Positions 1 to 9,780 of a stretch of 64,000 nucleotides of DNA are shown in pieces. The position numbers were made by a program, and so were the translations under genes. Under the pieces are notes generated by a model that ran no database searches, had not been told where the DNA came from, and saw nothing but the letters and a program-made list of their open reading frames with translations. The stretch lies in contig NZ_FXTN01000004.1 in assembly GCF_900182595.1 (NCBI RefSeq), positions 1-64,000 on the forward strand, in the 5' to 3' direction. Source of the DNA: Pedobacter westerhofensis (GTDB taxonomy: Bacteria > Bacteroidota > Bacteroidia > Sphingobacteriales > Sphingobacteriaceae). Numbering within the stretch: position 1 is the first letter of the stretch; each line of letters starts with the position of its first letter.

Positions 1-2230
1 AACTCAATGATTACTTTCCAGGGCAATGGCGGCACAGCTCCTTACACATTTAGTTATAAAATTGGAACTGGTGCAACTTTAACTGTTGTTTCAAATGGGG
101 CAGGACTGGCTACTGTTAGCCAATCAAATGCTACAGCTGGAAATTATGTATACACGCTGCTCAGCGTAAGTGACGCTAGCAATACAGCTTGCAGCAATGC
201 ACAAACAGGATCGGCAACGGTAAAAGTTAACCCATTGCCAACGGCTACGATTAATGGTACTACAGAAGTATGTGCCAGTAGTGCCAATTCAACGATTACT
301 TTCCAGGGCAATGGCGGCATAGCTCCTTACACATTTAGTTATAAAATTGGAACTGGTGCAGCCTTGACCTTTGTTTCAAACGGGGCAGGACTGGCTACTG
401 TTAGCCAATCAAATGCTACAGCAGGAAGTTATATTTATACTTTATTGAGTGTTTCAGATGCTAGCAACACCGCATGCAGCAATGCACAGACCGGAACGGC
501 AACGGTAAAAGTAAATCCACTGCCAACGGCTACGATTAATGGTACAACAGAAGTATGCGCCGGCAGTGCCAACTCAACGATTACTTTTCAGGGTAATGGC
601 GGCACAGCCCCTTATACGTTCAGTTATCAGATTGGAACTGGTGCAGCCTTGACCGTTGTTTCAAACGGGGCAGGACTGGCCACCGTTAGCCAATCAAATG
701 CCACAGCAGGAAGTTATGTTTATACTTTATTGAGTGTTGCAGACGCTAGCAACACCGCTTGCAGCAATGCACAAACAGGGTCTGCAACGGTAAAAGTAAA
801 TCCACTGCCTACCGCTACGATCAATGGTACTACAGAAGTATGTGCCAGCAGCGCCAACTCAACGATTACTTTCCAGGGCAATGGCGGCATAGCCCCTTAT
901 ACGTTTGGTTATAAAATTGGAACTGGTGCAGCCTTGACCGTTGTTTCAAACGGGGCAGGACTAGCCACTGTTAGTCAATCAAATGCCACAGCAGGAAGTT
1001 ATGCTTATACTTTATTGAGTGTTTCAGATGCTAGCAACACCGCATGTAGCAATGCGCAGACTGGAACGGCAACTGTAAAAGTAAATCCATTGCCTACCGC
1101 TACGATCAATGGTACTACAGAAGTATGTGCCAGCAGTGCCAACTCAACGATTACTTTCCAGGGCAATGGCGGCACAGCTCCTTACACATTCAGTTATAAA
1201 ATCGGAACCGCTGCAACCTTGACCGTTGTTTCAAACGGGGCAGGACTGGCCACTGTTAGCCAATCAAATGCCACAGCAGGAAGTTATGTATATACGCTGC
1301 TCAGCGTAAGTGACGCTAGCAACACCGCTTGCAGCAATCCACAAACAGGGTCTGCAACGGTAAAAGTTAACCCACTTCCTACCGCTACGATCAGTGGTAC
1401 TACAGAGATATGCGCCAGCAGTACGAACTCTACAGTTACCTTCCGGGCTGCTAATGGAACTGCTCCATACATTTTTACTTATAAACTGAACAATGGTTCA
1501 GCGCAAACGATACAGTCAAATGTAAGTGGAACGGCAACGATTACCCAATCCAATGCAATTGCCGGAAACTATGTATATACACTAATCAGTGTAAGTGATG
1601 CAAGCCTTACTGCCTGCAGCAATCCACAAAGCGGCTCAGCAACAGTTAAAGTTAACCCATTACCAACTGCAATAATCACAGGTAATATAGAGGTTTGTGC
1701 CAGCAGTGCAAATTCCCCAATTACTTTCCATGGTAATAGCGGAACTGCTCCATACATCTTTACTTACAAACTAAATAACGGTGTGGCACAAACGATATCA
1801 TCTGATGCAAGTGGAGTGGCTACCATCAATCAACTGAACTCAACAGCTGGCACTTATGTGTATACACTCATCAGCGTAAGCGACGCGACCCTCACCGCAT
1901 GCGGCAATGCTCAGACAGGTACAGCTACCGTAAAAGTTAATCCTTTGCCAACCGCCACTATCAGTGGTAATACAGAAGTTTGTGTAAGCACAGCAAGCTC
2001 AATTATCACTTTCCGGGGTGCTAATGGAACAGCGCCGTATACCTTCAGCTATAAAGTCGGTGCGGGTGATGTACAGACTATAATTTCCAATGGAGTTGGA
2101 GTAGCTACAGTAAGCAGGACAAATTCTGTAGCAGGTATCTATGCATATACATTACTTAGTGTAAATGATGCCAGTCATACTGCATGCAGTAATCCTCAGG
2201 GAGGGATTGCAACAATCATAGTCAATCCAA
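1..2230 (+). repeat. Tandem 285-bp coding repeats (eight copies)
   Basis: Equivalent positions recur at 1, 286, 571, 856, 1141, 1426, 1711 and 1996, exactly 285 bp (95 codons) apart. The first five units are nearly identical at the DNA level, including synonymous sites. The last three are more diverged. That points to recent duplication or gene conversion at the upstream side. The array probably continues to the left of the window. All units keep the reading frame, so recombination between them would change protein length without breaking it. Confidence 0.95.
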
Positions 2231-4044
2231 ACACCACCATCCAACTCACATCAGCTGCTGCAACAACAACTCAAACTGTTTGTATCAACAACGCTGTCAG
2301 GGACATCACATACCAAACCACAAACTCAACCAGCGTAACCGCAATAGGATTACCTGCAGGCGTAACAGGTACTTATCTGAACGGAGTTTTCACAATTAAC
2401 GGGTCACCTTCATTAACAGGAACGTTTAATTATACGGTAACTGCCGCAGGCAATTGTACAACCGTACAATCAACAGGCAGAATCACTGTTAACCCAAAAC
2501 CTGTTGGTTTTAACGATGAAATTACCAGCCTAAGCTGTGGAAACACAGCAATTAGCTACAACCTGCAGGACAATGTAAACAATACTGCAAAAGGCGGAAA
2601 TGCAGTTCCTTCAAACTTCAGCTGGACTGCATTAACAAACAGTAACGTCATTGGCCTTAGCAATGGATCAGGAGCAAGGATTACTGCAACACTTTACAAT
2701 CTGAGCAACGTGGTGCAGCAGGTAACTTACACTGTTACTCCAACGTCTACGCTCGGAACATGCCCGGGCGCACCATTTACCGTTAAAGTAAATGTACCGG
2801 TGTGCAGTGGAATATCGATTACTAAAACAGCTGATGTGAGTGTAGTTACGCAGGCAGGAGATCCGATAAAATATACCATCACTGTTAAAAACACAGCAAC
2901 GGCAAACCAGACCAGAGTAAAAGTTACAGATCCTTTCCTCGGTGGTATCCTGGCAGCACCTGTATCAGGTGATAATGGAAATGGAATCCTGGAAGCAAAC
3001 GAGTCCTGGATATATACAGGAATATATCGCGTAACCCAGTCGGATATTGATAACTTTGGAAAGCCTAATGCAGGAACAGGAAAAATCATTAATACAGCAA
3101 CAGTGAGCACAGCAGAGCGACCGGATGTATTATCAGCCAGTGCTACCGTAAACATTGTTACTACAGGTGAAATTGCTTTAGTTAAAACAGGAGTGTTGAG
3201 CAGCGATTTTTCTACCATAACCTACACATTCAGAATCACCAATACAGGTAAAGTCAGGTTGAGCAACCTGAACCTGGTAGATACAAAAATCAGGGGAGCC
3301 ATCACTGTAAACCCAACCGTACTTGAAGCCGGTGCATCAGTAATCACCACTGCAGTGTACACAATTACCGATGCCGAAAAAAGAGACGGCCAGGTTCTGA
3401 ATACTGCAACAGTAACTGCAACCAGTCCTTCGGGCAGCCCTGTGAGAGATGTTTCGGGAACGCAGTCAAACAACGATGACCCTACACTGCATATCATTGA
3501 AGATGCACCGCAGGCATTAAATGATAATGCTGAGACTAAAATTAATCAGCCTGTGACGGTTAATCTGGCAGATAACGACCTGCCATCATTCAACGGTTTG
3601 GATAAGGGAAGTATCGTTATTACCAGGTTCCCAACCAACGGACAAGTGCAGGTGAAAACTGATGGCACGATTGTTTATACACCGAACAGAGGTTATTCGG
3701 GCCCTGACGATTTCAGGTATACCATTAACGACCTTAAAGGGAAAGTGAGTAATGTGGCGCTTGTAAATATTACGGTTACACCGATCGACCTCTTTATTCC
3801 AAATACCTTCACTCCAAATGGTGACGGTAAAAATGATACTTTCAAGATCATCGGAAGAGAAAGCTTTGATAGTATCAACCTGCTGATCTTTAACCGCTGG
3901 GGCAATGAAGTGTACCGTAACATGAACTACCTCGATGAATGGGATGGTTCGGGCTTAAGCGAAGCAACCTATTATTACATAGTAGTGCTTAAAAAAGGCG
4001 CAAACGAAGTGACCAGAAAAGGCTGGATATTACTGAAAAGATAA
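1..4044 (+). CDS. Giant repeat-containing surface protein with type IX (type B) C-terminal sorting domain, 5' end outside the window
   Basis: The reading frame is open from base 1, and the first ATG (7) aligns with a Thr codon in the other repeat copies, so the true start lies upstream. At least 1347 residues are visible. Residues 1-743 are eight copies of a 95-residue module with the signatures GTAPYTFSY and VKVNPLPTA. Residues about 744-935 are further Ig-like sequence. Residues about 939-1165 hold two DUF11-like modules (ITVKNT, FRITNTG). Residues about 1168-1260 are a cadherin-like/VCBS-type domain. The end (1262-1347) is the gliding-motility C-terminal domain, with FIPNTFTPNGDGKND, IFNRWG and a terminal KGWILLKR. 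In Bacteroidetes this tail directs export by the type IX system and surface attachment. A role as adhesin is inferred from the architecture. The adjacent PorP/SprF gene fits. Confidence 0.9.
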   Translation, partial: NSMITFQGNGGTAPYTFSYKIGTGATLTVVSNGAGLATVSQSNATAGNYVYTLLSVSDASNTACSNAQTGSATVKVNPLPTATINGTTEVCASSANSTITFQGNGGIAPYTFSYKIGTGAALTFVSNGAGLATVSQSNATAGSYIYTLLSVSDASNTACSNAQTGTATVKVNPLPTATINGTTEVCAGSANSTITFQGNGGTAPYTFSYQIGTGAALTVVSNGAGLATVSQSNATAGSYVYTLLSVADASNTACSNAQTGSATVKVNPLPTATINGTTEVCASSANSTITFQGNGGIAPYTFGYKIGTGAALTVVSNGAGLATVSQSNATAGSYAYTLLSVSDASNTACSNAQTGTATVKVNPLPTATINGTTEVCASSANSTITFQGNGGTAPYTFSYKIGTAATLTVVSNGAGLATVSQSNATAGSYVYTLLSVSDASNTACSNPQTGSATVKVNPLPTATISGTTEICASSTNSTVTFRAANGTAPYIFTYKLNNGSAQTIQSNVSGTATITQSNAIAGNYVYTLISVSDASLTACSNPQSGSATVKVNPLPTAIITGNIEVCASSANSPITFHGNSGTAPYIFTYKLNNGVAQTISSDASGVATINQLNSTAGTYVYTLISVSDATLTACGNAQTGTATVKVNPLPTATISGNTEVCVSTASSIITFRGANGTAPYTFSYKVGAGDVQTIISNGVGVATVSRTNSVAGIYAYTLLSVNDASHTACSNPQGGIATIIVNPNTTIQLTSAAATTTQTVCINNAVRDITYQTTNSTSVTAIGLPAGVTGTYLNGVFTINGSPSLTGTFNYTVTAAGNCTTVQSTGRITVNPKPVGFNDEITSLSCGNTAISYNLQDNVNNTAKGGNAVPSNFSWTALTNSNVIGLSNGSGARITATLYNLSNVVQQVTYTVTPTSTLGTCPGAPFTVKVNVPVCSGISITKTADVSVVTQAGDPIKYTITVKNTATANQTRVKVTDPFLGGILAAPVSGDNGNGILEANESWIYTGIYRVTQSDIDNFGKPNAGTGKIINTATVSTAERPDVLSASATVNIVTTGEIALVKTGVLSSDFSTITYTFRITNTGKVRLSNLNLVDTKIRGAITVNPTVLEAGASVITTAVYTITDAEKRDGQVLNTATVTATSPSGSPVRDVSGTQSNNDDPTLHIIEDAPQALNDNAETKINQPVTVNLADNDLPSFNGLDKGSIVITRFPTNGQVQVKTDGTIVYTPNRGYSGPDDFRYTINDLKGKVSNVALVNITVTPIDLFIPNTFTPNGDGKNDTFKIIGRESFDSINLLIFNRWGNEVYRNMNYLDEWDGSGLSEATYYYIVVLKKGANEVTRKGWILLKR

Positions 4045-4071
4045 GTGCGGATAAAAGAAAAAGAAAACAGA

Positions 4072-5076
4072 ATGAAATGTTATATCAGAATATTGTTGTT
4101 GATTAGCTTAACCGGTTTATGTACCGTGAGGAGCAATGCGCAGCAAAATATTCAGTTTTCTCAGTATATATTTAATACGCTCAGCGTCAATCCCGCATAT
4201 GCGGGATATAAAGAAGAATGGTTTGTACAGTCTGCCCTGCGCAATCAGTGGGTAGGCATATCCGGTGCTCCCCAAACTGCCCAGGTTTCTATTGATGGAA
4301 TCCTGGATCCGCAAACAACCAAACATGGTGTAGGTTTTCAGATCACTGCTGATAAACTGGGCGCGCAATCCTCAACTTCTGCAACTGCAAATTATGCTTT
4401 CCGTTTACAGCTTGATGCTGCCGATACCAGGCGGTTAAGCTTTGGACTGGGGGTAGGGGTAGCTCAGTACAGCTTAAATGGCAATGCATTAACAACTGTA
4501 GACGGAGGAGATCAGGCTGTTCCACTGGGCAGCGCAAGCAACCTCACGCCGGATTTCAGAGCGGGAATTTTTTATACCACTCCGTACTGGTATGTCGGAC
4601 TGTCGGCATTAGACCTGCTGTCAAACACAAAATCCGCAGATGATTACAGAAGAAGCACAACGCTGGATGATAACATTGTTCGTACGCGGCACCTTTACTT
4701 CGTGGCCGGTTCCCTTGTCAATGTTTCGCCCGATCTGAGGATCAGGCCAAGCATGATGATCAGAGAGGATTTTAAAGGCCCCACCAATGCCGACTTTAAC
4801 GTGATGGGCATTTTCAGCGACAGGCTATGGCTGGGAGCAGGATACCGCACCAGTCTCAAAGTGTTTAAGAAAGAATACCAGAATACTGATGTAAGCAGTC
4901 AGGCTGCAATAATAGGTATTGCCCAGTTTTATGTGAATGAACGTTTCAGAATAGGTTATTCCTATGATTTCGCCACATCAAAATTAAGCGGGTACCAAAG
5001 CGGTTCACATGAAATAACCATAGGTCTAGCCTTTGGAAAAGCACCTCAGGCATCTATCTGTCCGCGGGTATTCTAA
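4072..5076 (+). CDS. PorP/SprF family type IX secretion outer-membrane protein
   Basis: A 334-residue protein with a signal peptide (MKCYIRILLLISL ... SNAQ) followed by QNIQFSQYIFNTLSVNPAYAG, the hallmark opening of PorP/SprF proteins. The rest alternates beta-strands as expected of a 14- to 16-strand outer-membrane barrel. The frame is also open from a GTG at 4045, directly after the previous stop, but the ATG at 4072 starts the signal peptide and is preferred. The gene follows the giant adhesin by 27 bp, almost certainly in one operon. Members beside large C-terminal-domain proteins are thought to anchor or help to secrete that partner, and I infer the same here. Confidence 0.9.
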   Translation: MKCYIRILLLISLTGLCTVRSNAQQNIQFSQYIFNTLSVNPAYAGYKEEWFVQSALRNQWVGISGAPQTAQVSIDGILDPQTTKHGVGFQITADKLGAQSSTSATANYAFRLQLDAADTRRLSFGLGVGVAQYSLNGNALTTVDGGDQAVPLGSASNLTPDFRAGIFYTTPYWYVGLSALDLLSNTKSADDYRRSTTLDDNIVRTRHLYFVAGSLVNVSPDLRIRPSMMIREDFKGPTNADFNVMGIFSDRLWLGAGYRTSLKVFKKEYQNTDVSSQAAIIGIAQFYVNERFRIGYSYDFATSKLSGYQSGSHEITIGLAFGKAPQASICPRVF

Positions 5077-5202
5077 AATAGTTGGGCAACACTCATTTGT
5101 CTGATCGTATGTGTACTTAAAAACATACCTGCTCCACAGTTTTATAACCAGATCCGTGATGAGGCTATTTTTAGTTCCATAAGGCACAATTCTCAAATAA
5201 AT

Positions 5203-5233
5203 TTTGTTATTCGGTTAAGTTAATATATTTTTG
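5203..5233 (+). promoter_or_regulatory. Bacteroidetes-type promoter upstream of the Cys-rich leader ORF and TonB receptor
   Basis: TTTG at 5203-5206, a 19-nt spacer, then TATTTTTG at 5226-5233. This matches the Bacteroidetes housekeeping consensus (-33 TTTG, N19-21, -7 TAnnTTTG) at every fixed position. Transcription would start near 5238-5240, giving a leader of about 150 nt before the receptor. The leader contains a 30-codon ORF. A stem ATCAGC (5295-5300)/GCTGAT (5312-5317) competes with CAGCT (5297-5301)/AGCTG (5321-5325). No gene is seen between 5077 and 5202. Confidence 0.65.
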
Positions 5234-5254
5234 TCTATTAAATCGATAGATATT

Positions 5255-5347
5255 ATGTACAGCGCGCTCTCCACACGTTTAGCTTCTTTCTCTCATCAGC
5301 TCACAGGATGTGCTGATTCAAGCTGTTGCTGTATTACAAATATCTGA
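5255..5347 (+). CDS. Cysteine-codon-rich 30-residue upstream ORF, possible leader peptide
   Basis: ATG at 5255, 30 sense codons, TGA at 5345-5347. The peptide begins MYSALSTRLASFSHQ and ends GCADSSCCCITNI, with four Cys, three of them consecutive. It starts about 15 nt after the predicted transcription start and ends 44 nt before the TonB receptor ATG. There is no clear Shine-Dalgarno, which is normal for this phylum. The Cys run follows a stem-loop that could re-pair (5295-5325). Cys-codon uORFs that sense cysteine supply are known in Actinobacteria; a similar role here is inference. I cannot show that it is translated. Confidence 0.45.
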   Translation: MYSALSTRLASFSHQLTGCADSSCCCITNI

Positions 5348-5391
5348 AAGCTATAAATTTAATCATACAATTTCCACCCCATAATTAATCT

Positions 5392-8325
5392 ATGAAATCA
5401 CTCTACCCAACACGCATCGCTGCGTTAATTATTTTTATGCTCATACTGCAATTCAAGCCATTGCATGCCCAGGAAAATCAATTGATTGAGGTGAGCGGCA
5501 TCGTGAATGACCAGGAATCTAAAATACCACTTGCAGGGGTGAGCGTAACCATTAAGGGTACGATTGCCGGAACCACTACCGATCAGGCGGGGAAATTTAA
5601 ACTGCGTTCCAAACTTAAATTTCCGTTTAAACTGGTGTTTACCAGTATAGGATTTAAAACGCAGGAATTTGATGTGAAAGAAACAGGGTCACAATTAAAC
5701 ATCGAGCTGGTTACCTCAACGATCATCGGTAATGAGGTTGTAATTACAGCATCACGCGTGCCCGAGAGCATCCTTAAATCCCCTGTGGCGATAGAGAAAC
5801 TCGATATCCGTGCCTTGCGCGAATCTCCGGCGCCTAGCTTTTATGATGCACTGGAAAATGTAAAAGGGGTACAGATGACTACCGCCAGTCTTACCTTTAA
5901 AATTCCGAACACAAGAGGTTTTAATATTCCAAGTAATTACCGCTTTGTACAGCTGGTAGACGGAATAGATATGCAGGCGGCAACCCTCGGCGTCCCTCTG
6001 GGAAACGCGATCGGCCCAACTGAACTGGATATAGCCAGTGTAGAGATCACTCCCGGAGCAGCATCGGCACTTTATGGAATGAATGCCATCAATGGTATGT
6101 CCAACCTGATCACCAAAAGCCCGTTCTTATATCAGGGACTAAGTTTCTATCAAAAAGGAGGCTTAAATCACCTTGGCGGCACGGGCCGCGATGCCAGCAA
6201 CCTGACAGAAACTGCAATCCGTTATGCCAAAGCCTTCAACGACAGGTTTGCATTTAAAGTGAATTTGAGTTACCTGAAGGGAACCGACTGGCTTTCTGAC
6301 ACAAGAACGGATCAGAACCCCAATAATCTGAAAACCGCAAACCCTTCGTTTCCATCCCTCAACGGAGCAAATAATGTAGCATTCGATGGATGGAATAAAT
6401 ATGGTGATGATGTTCTTGCCGGTAGCAATACCGTTTCTGTTTCGGGATTAAATATCGACGGCAAAACCAATCAAACCCTCAATGTAGCCAGAACAGGTTA
6501 TTGGGAAAAAGACCTCGTTAAGCCGAACGTAGATAACCTGAAGTTTGATGTAGGTTTAAATTACCGCATCGGGAAGTTTGCCGAATTGTCTTATACCTAC
6601 AGAGTAGGAAAGATGGATGGCGTATTTCAACGCGGAAATAAAATCCAGCTTGATAATGTAGTGATACAAAACCATAAAATAGAACTCAAAGGAAGTAACT
6701 TCCTGATCCGCGGAAATGTATCACTTGAAAACTCCGGCGATTCTTACAATGTTAAACCTCTGGCAGATAACCTTGATCTGGCAAGTGGTGGCAGTGGAAC
6801 GGTATGGGGCGCAAAGTATAAAACGGCGCTTACAACATATGCCTCGGCCAATGGAGGATCATTAACAAGCGCCAATCTTGCGGCTGCAACTGCATATGCA
6901 AGGCAGCAAGCCGATGCCGGCAGGGTAGAACCGGGAACGCAGGCTTTTGAAACACTGAAGAATACGATCACAGGTATCAATAACTGGGATATCAAATCTT
7001 CCACCATTCCTGATGCACCGGTAACTGGTGGTGCAGCCCTGGTACAAAAAAGCAGGACTTACAATTTTGAAGGTCAGTGGGACTTATCCAAAGCGGTTAA
7101 ATTTGTAGACTTACTGGTTGGGGCAGATACAAGGATCTACCAGATCATCCCTGATGGAAACAGTTTTGTAGATTTTAGCCGTCCTATTGCCGACCGTAAC
7201 AAGGAATTACCGGACGGAACCTACGGCAAGAATATCTATTATAAAAAATTCGGAGGTTTCGCTCAGATTACCAAAACCTTCTTTGATGAGAAACTGAAAT
7301 TGTTTGCTTCATCGCGCCTGGATTATAATCCATATTTTGATCCAAAACTTACGCCAAGGCTGGCTGCAGTGTTTTCTCCTGATACGCATAATAACTTCAG
7401 GGTAACCTATCAGCAGGGATACCGCTTCCCGGGACTGTTTGAAGCCCTGTCTTATGTAAATAATGGCCGTGTGAAAAGAGTGGGCAGCCTTTCCTTCATT
7501 AATGATGGGCTGGGTTATCTTGATAACAGTTATACCCGTGCATCGGGCGTAATCTTTAACTCGGCAGTAAATGCCGCCGTAGCTGCTGGTGCAGACAGAA
7601 ATACAGCCGCGCTCGCAAACCGTAACCTGCTGGTAAAAGCAGACCTGCCTAAAGCTACTCCGGAGAAGATCAACTCTTTTGAAGTAGGTTATAAAAGCGT
7701 GCTGTTGGAAAACACACTTTCAATTGATGTTGATGCCTATACAAACACTTACACCGGATTTTTAGGCCAGGTGCAGGTAGATGTTCCCAAAGGTGCTACA
7801 GTCGGCTCTGATGCCGCTGTGCTTAACATGCTGGATGCCAACAGGGATGCAGGACAGGATCGGTACCGTGTGTATACCAATGCAAAAAATAAGTATACCA
7901 ACTATGGTTCTGCACTTGGTGTAACCTATAACTTTTATCAAAAGTATACCGTTGCCGGAAATGTAAGTTATAATAAGATCAAGGCGAGTAAAGCCGATGA
8001 TATTTTTGTAACGGGTTTCAATACACCTGATTTTGCAACAAACCTGACCTTCGGAAACAGGGAGGTGCTAAAAAACCTTGGTTTCAGCGTGGTGTATAAG
8101 TGGCAGAACTCATTTTTATGGGAAAGCCCGCTCGTGACCGGAAAGGTAAATGCCATCAATACATTTGATGCACAGGTTTCTTACCGCATGCCCGCTTCTA
8201 ACGCAACGGTCAAAATTGGTGGAACCAATATTTTTAACAAACCATTTATACAGTATGCCGGCGGACCAACAATTGGTGCACTGGTTTATGCCGCTGTAAC
8301 CTTTGAGGGACTGCTGGCTAAATAA
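5392..8325 (+). CDS. TonB-dependent outer-membrane receptor
   Basis: A 977-residue protein with a signal peptide (cleavage after FKPLHAQ), a carboxypeptidase-D regulatory-like domain (about 30-110, VSGIVNDQESKIPLAGVSV), a plug domain (about 125-235, with RGF, VQLVDGIDM, ITPGAASALYGMNA), then a long barrel ending in an aromatic-rich strand. There is no N-terminal STN signalling domain, so it probably does not signal to an anti-sigma factor. It imports a substrate energised by TonB-ExbBD. The substrate cannot be read from the sequence. There is no SusD partner, which argues against a Sus-type glycan transporter. If the upstream Cys ORF is regulatory, a sulfur-related ligand becomes plausible (inference). 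The neighbouring minus-strand gene ends 6 bp beyond its stop. Confidence 0.9.
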   Translation: MKSLYPTRIAALIIFMLILQFKPLHAQENQLIEVSGIVNDQESKIPLAGVSVTIKGTIAGTTTDQAGKFKLRSKLKFPFKLVFTSIGFKTQEFDVKETGSQLNIELVTSTIIGNEVVITASRVPESILKSPVAIEKLDIRALRESPAPSFYDALENVKGVQMTTASLTFKIPNTRGFNIPSNYRFVQLVDGIDMQAATLGVPLGNAIGPTELDIASVEITPGAASALYGMNAINGMSNLITKSPFLYQGLSFYQKGGLNHLGGTGRDASNLTETAIRYAKAFNDRFAFKVNLSYLKGTDWLSDTRTDQNPNNLKTANPSFPSLNGANNVAFDGWNKYGDDVLAGSNTVSVSGLNIDGKTNQTLNVARTGYWEKDLVKPNVDNLKFDVGLNYRIGKFAELSYTYRVGKMDGVFQRGNKIQLDNVVIQNHKIELKGSNFLIRGNVSLENSGDSYNVKPLADNLDLASGGSGTVWGAKYKTALTTYASANGGSLTSANLAAATAYARQQADAGRVEPGTQAFETLKNTITGINNWDIKSSTIPDAPVTGGAALVQKSRTYNFEGQWDLSKAVKFVDLLVGADTRIYQIIPDGNSFVDFSRPIADRNKELPDGTYGKNIYYKKFGGFAQITKTFFDEKLKLFASSRLDYNPYFDPKLTPRLAAVFSPDTHNNFRVTYQQGYRFPGLFEALSYVNNGRVKRVGSLSFINDGLGYLDNSYTRASGVIFNSAVNAAVAAGADRNTAALANRNLLVKADLPKATPEKINSFEVGYKSVLLENTLSIDVDAYTNTYTGFLGQVQVDVPKGATVGSDAAVLNMLDANRDAGQDRYRVYTNAKNKYTNYGSALGVTYNFYQKYTVAGNVSYNKIKASKADDIFVTGFNTPDFATNLTFGNREVLKNLGFSVVYKWQNSFLWESPLVTGKVNAINTFDAQVSYRMPASNATVKIGGTNIFNKPFIQYAGGPTIGALVYAAVTFEGLLAK

Positions 8326-8331
8326 AACATC

Positions 8332-9780
8332 CTATTTTGTTCCTGTAAATACAGGATGCTGCAACGAGAAAGAAAGTAATCCGAGCGCTATGTCATCGAC
8401 ATCAGCGCTCGAGTTGCTTAATACCACTATGCCGGTCTTTTTGTTCTTTACATATCCGCACCAGCTCCAGAAACCTCCTGTAGCCCCATTGTGCCAAACT
8501 TTCACGTTACCCTTGAAGGGATCAATCGTCCAGGCCAGTCCTATACTTCCTTCTGCCTGTCGGTCTGTCTCTTTATGGCTCAAAACAATATCCGGATTAA
8601 CATCATTGATATTAGCTTTTAAATAGATCAGCATATCCTGCATATTTGATTTCAAGCCCCCTGCAGCATTGAAAGCTCCCAGTTGCCAGTTAGATACTGC
8701 TTTCCCTGTTTCTTCAGAATATCCTGTGGTCATCAGCGGTTGATCAGCTCCGGGAACATCATAATACGTACTAACTAATTTTAAGGGCTCTGTCACCACC
8801 TTTTTAAGCAGCGTTTGCAGCGGCTGCTGGTACACATTTTCAAGGATAGCGCCCAATACAGCAAAGCCCAGGTTGGAATATCCTGACCTGATGCCTGCAA
8901 GGCTATCTGGTTTGTAGCTTTTCAGATATTGGTAAATCATTTCTTTGGAATAATGTAAATAGGGGTTTTCAGGGTTGTAGCCAGTACTGGTATTGAAATC
9001 CAGGGGAAGCCGCGGAAGTCCGGAAGTATGGTTTGCCAGATTTACAATCCTGATGGCTTCGCCGTTTAACAAAAGATTTGGATACGCTCCGGGCAGATAT
9101 TTCCTTATATCATCTGTAAGGGCAATCTTCTTTTCATTGATCGCATGTGCAAGCAGCACGGCCGTAAAAGTTTTGCTGATTGAGCCTATTTCGTACAAAG
9201 ACTTTTCGTTGGGCAAATTATTTGTTTCTTTTTTGGTCTCACCGTAATAATACGTAGCTGTAGTATTGCCGTCAACTATTCCAATGCTCAAACCGCTGTT
9301 ATTAGGATCTTTCAGAAAATCGAGCGCCAGTGTATCTACATATAAATCAAGTTTGCTCTGCCTCGGGTTATTGGTTTTTATTAAAGTCGTATTTTTTGGA
9401 TGCTCTATTTCTTTAATCTGCTTTGTAGGAATCCATTCACTGTACGTAATCTCCTGATCTTTTGATACGGCAATTTTAAGCATGAGCCTGCCACGTTCAA
9501 AATTGATCATATAAGTAGCATTGGTCTTCACTTCATCCAGATATTTCCAGGAGGTGATTACCCCCAGGGGTTGCTGCAGATTGACTTTGTAAAAATGAAC
9601 GACATTCTCTTCTGTCAGAAGTTTTCTGGACTGAGGAGCGAACTGATTATAAATCGCAGTATAATGTCCGCCGTTGTAATATCCTGCCAGGTCTGCAACA
9701 GCCTTATCTGTAAAAAGCCGCTGCTGTCCAAAGCTGCTGAAACAAATTACAAACAGGACAGGGAAGATGAATTTGATCAT
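8332..9780 (-). CDS. Secreted serine hydrolase, beta-lactamase/class C family, with N-terminal DUF3887-like domain
   Basis: A 482-residue protein with a signal peptide (MIKFIFPVLFVICFSSFGQ). Residues about 25-115 resemble the DUF3887 domain often attached to Bacteroidetes hydrolases. The class C beta-lactamase-type domain follows: catalytic S-I-S-K at 200-203, a YSN motif (YSNLGFAVLG) and the third motif HNG in WHNGATGG. These enzymes act on D-amino-acid peptides, esters or beta-lactams, and the substrate here is unknown. It runs convergent with the TonB receptor and divergent from another serine hydrolase at 10010. The 229-bp divergent gap shows no strong promoter match. Confidence 0.88.
   Translation of the reverse strand: MIKFIFPVLFVICFSSFGQQRLFTDKAVADLAGYYNGGHYTAIYNQFAPQSRKLLTEENVVHFYKVNLQQPLGVITSWKYLDEVKTNATYMINFERGRLMLKIAVSKDQEITYSEWIPTKQIKEIEHPKNTTLIKTNNPRQSKLDLYVDTLALDFLKDPNNSGLSIGIVDGNTTATYYYGETKKETNNLPNEKSLYEIGSISKTFTAVLLAHAINEKKIALTDDIRKYLPGAYPNLLLNGEAIRIVNLANHTSGLPRLPLDFNTSTGYNPENPYLHYSKEMIYQYLKSYKPDSLAGIRSGYSNLGFAVLGAILENVYQQPLQTLLKKVVTEPLKLVSTYYDVPGADQPLMTTGYSEETGKAVSNWQLGAFNAAGGLKSNMQDMLIYLKANINDVNPDIVLSHKETDRQAEGSIGLAWTIDPFKGNVKVWHNGATGGFWSWCGYVKNKKTGIVVLSNSSADVDDIALGLLSFSLQHPVFTGTK

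Noticed and set aside
1..2230. CRISPR-like regular spacing
   Set aside because: The repeats are 285 bp, contiguous and protein-coding, with no short repeat/unique spacer pattern.
1284..3923. Several minus-strand open frames of 60-163 codons opposite the adhesin gene
   Set aside because: They arise from the biased codon use of the repeated coding strand and do not resemble proteins.
5077..5391. Known riboswitch (cobalamin or SAM) before the TonB receptor
   Set aside because: No conserved B12 box or SAM-aptamer core was found; the leader instead contains the Cys-rich ORF.
8303..8626. 107-codon plus-strand frame over the serine hydrolase end
   Set aside because: It is the antisense shadow of the C-terminal part of the 8332-9780 gene.
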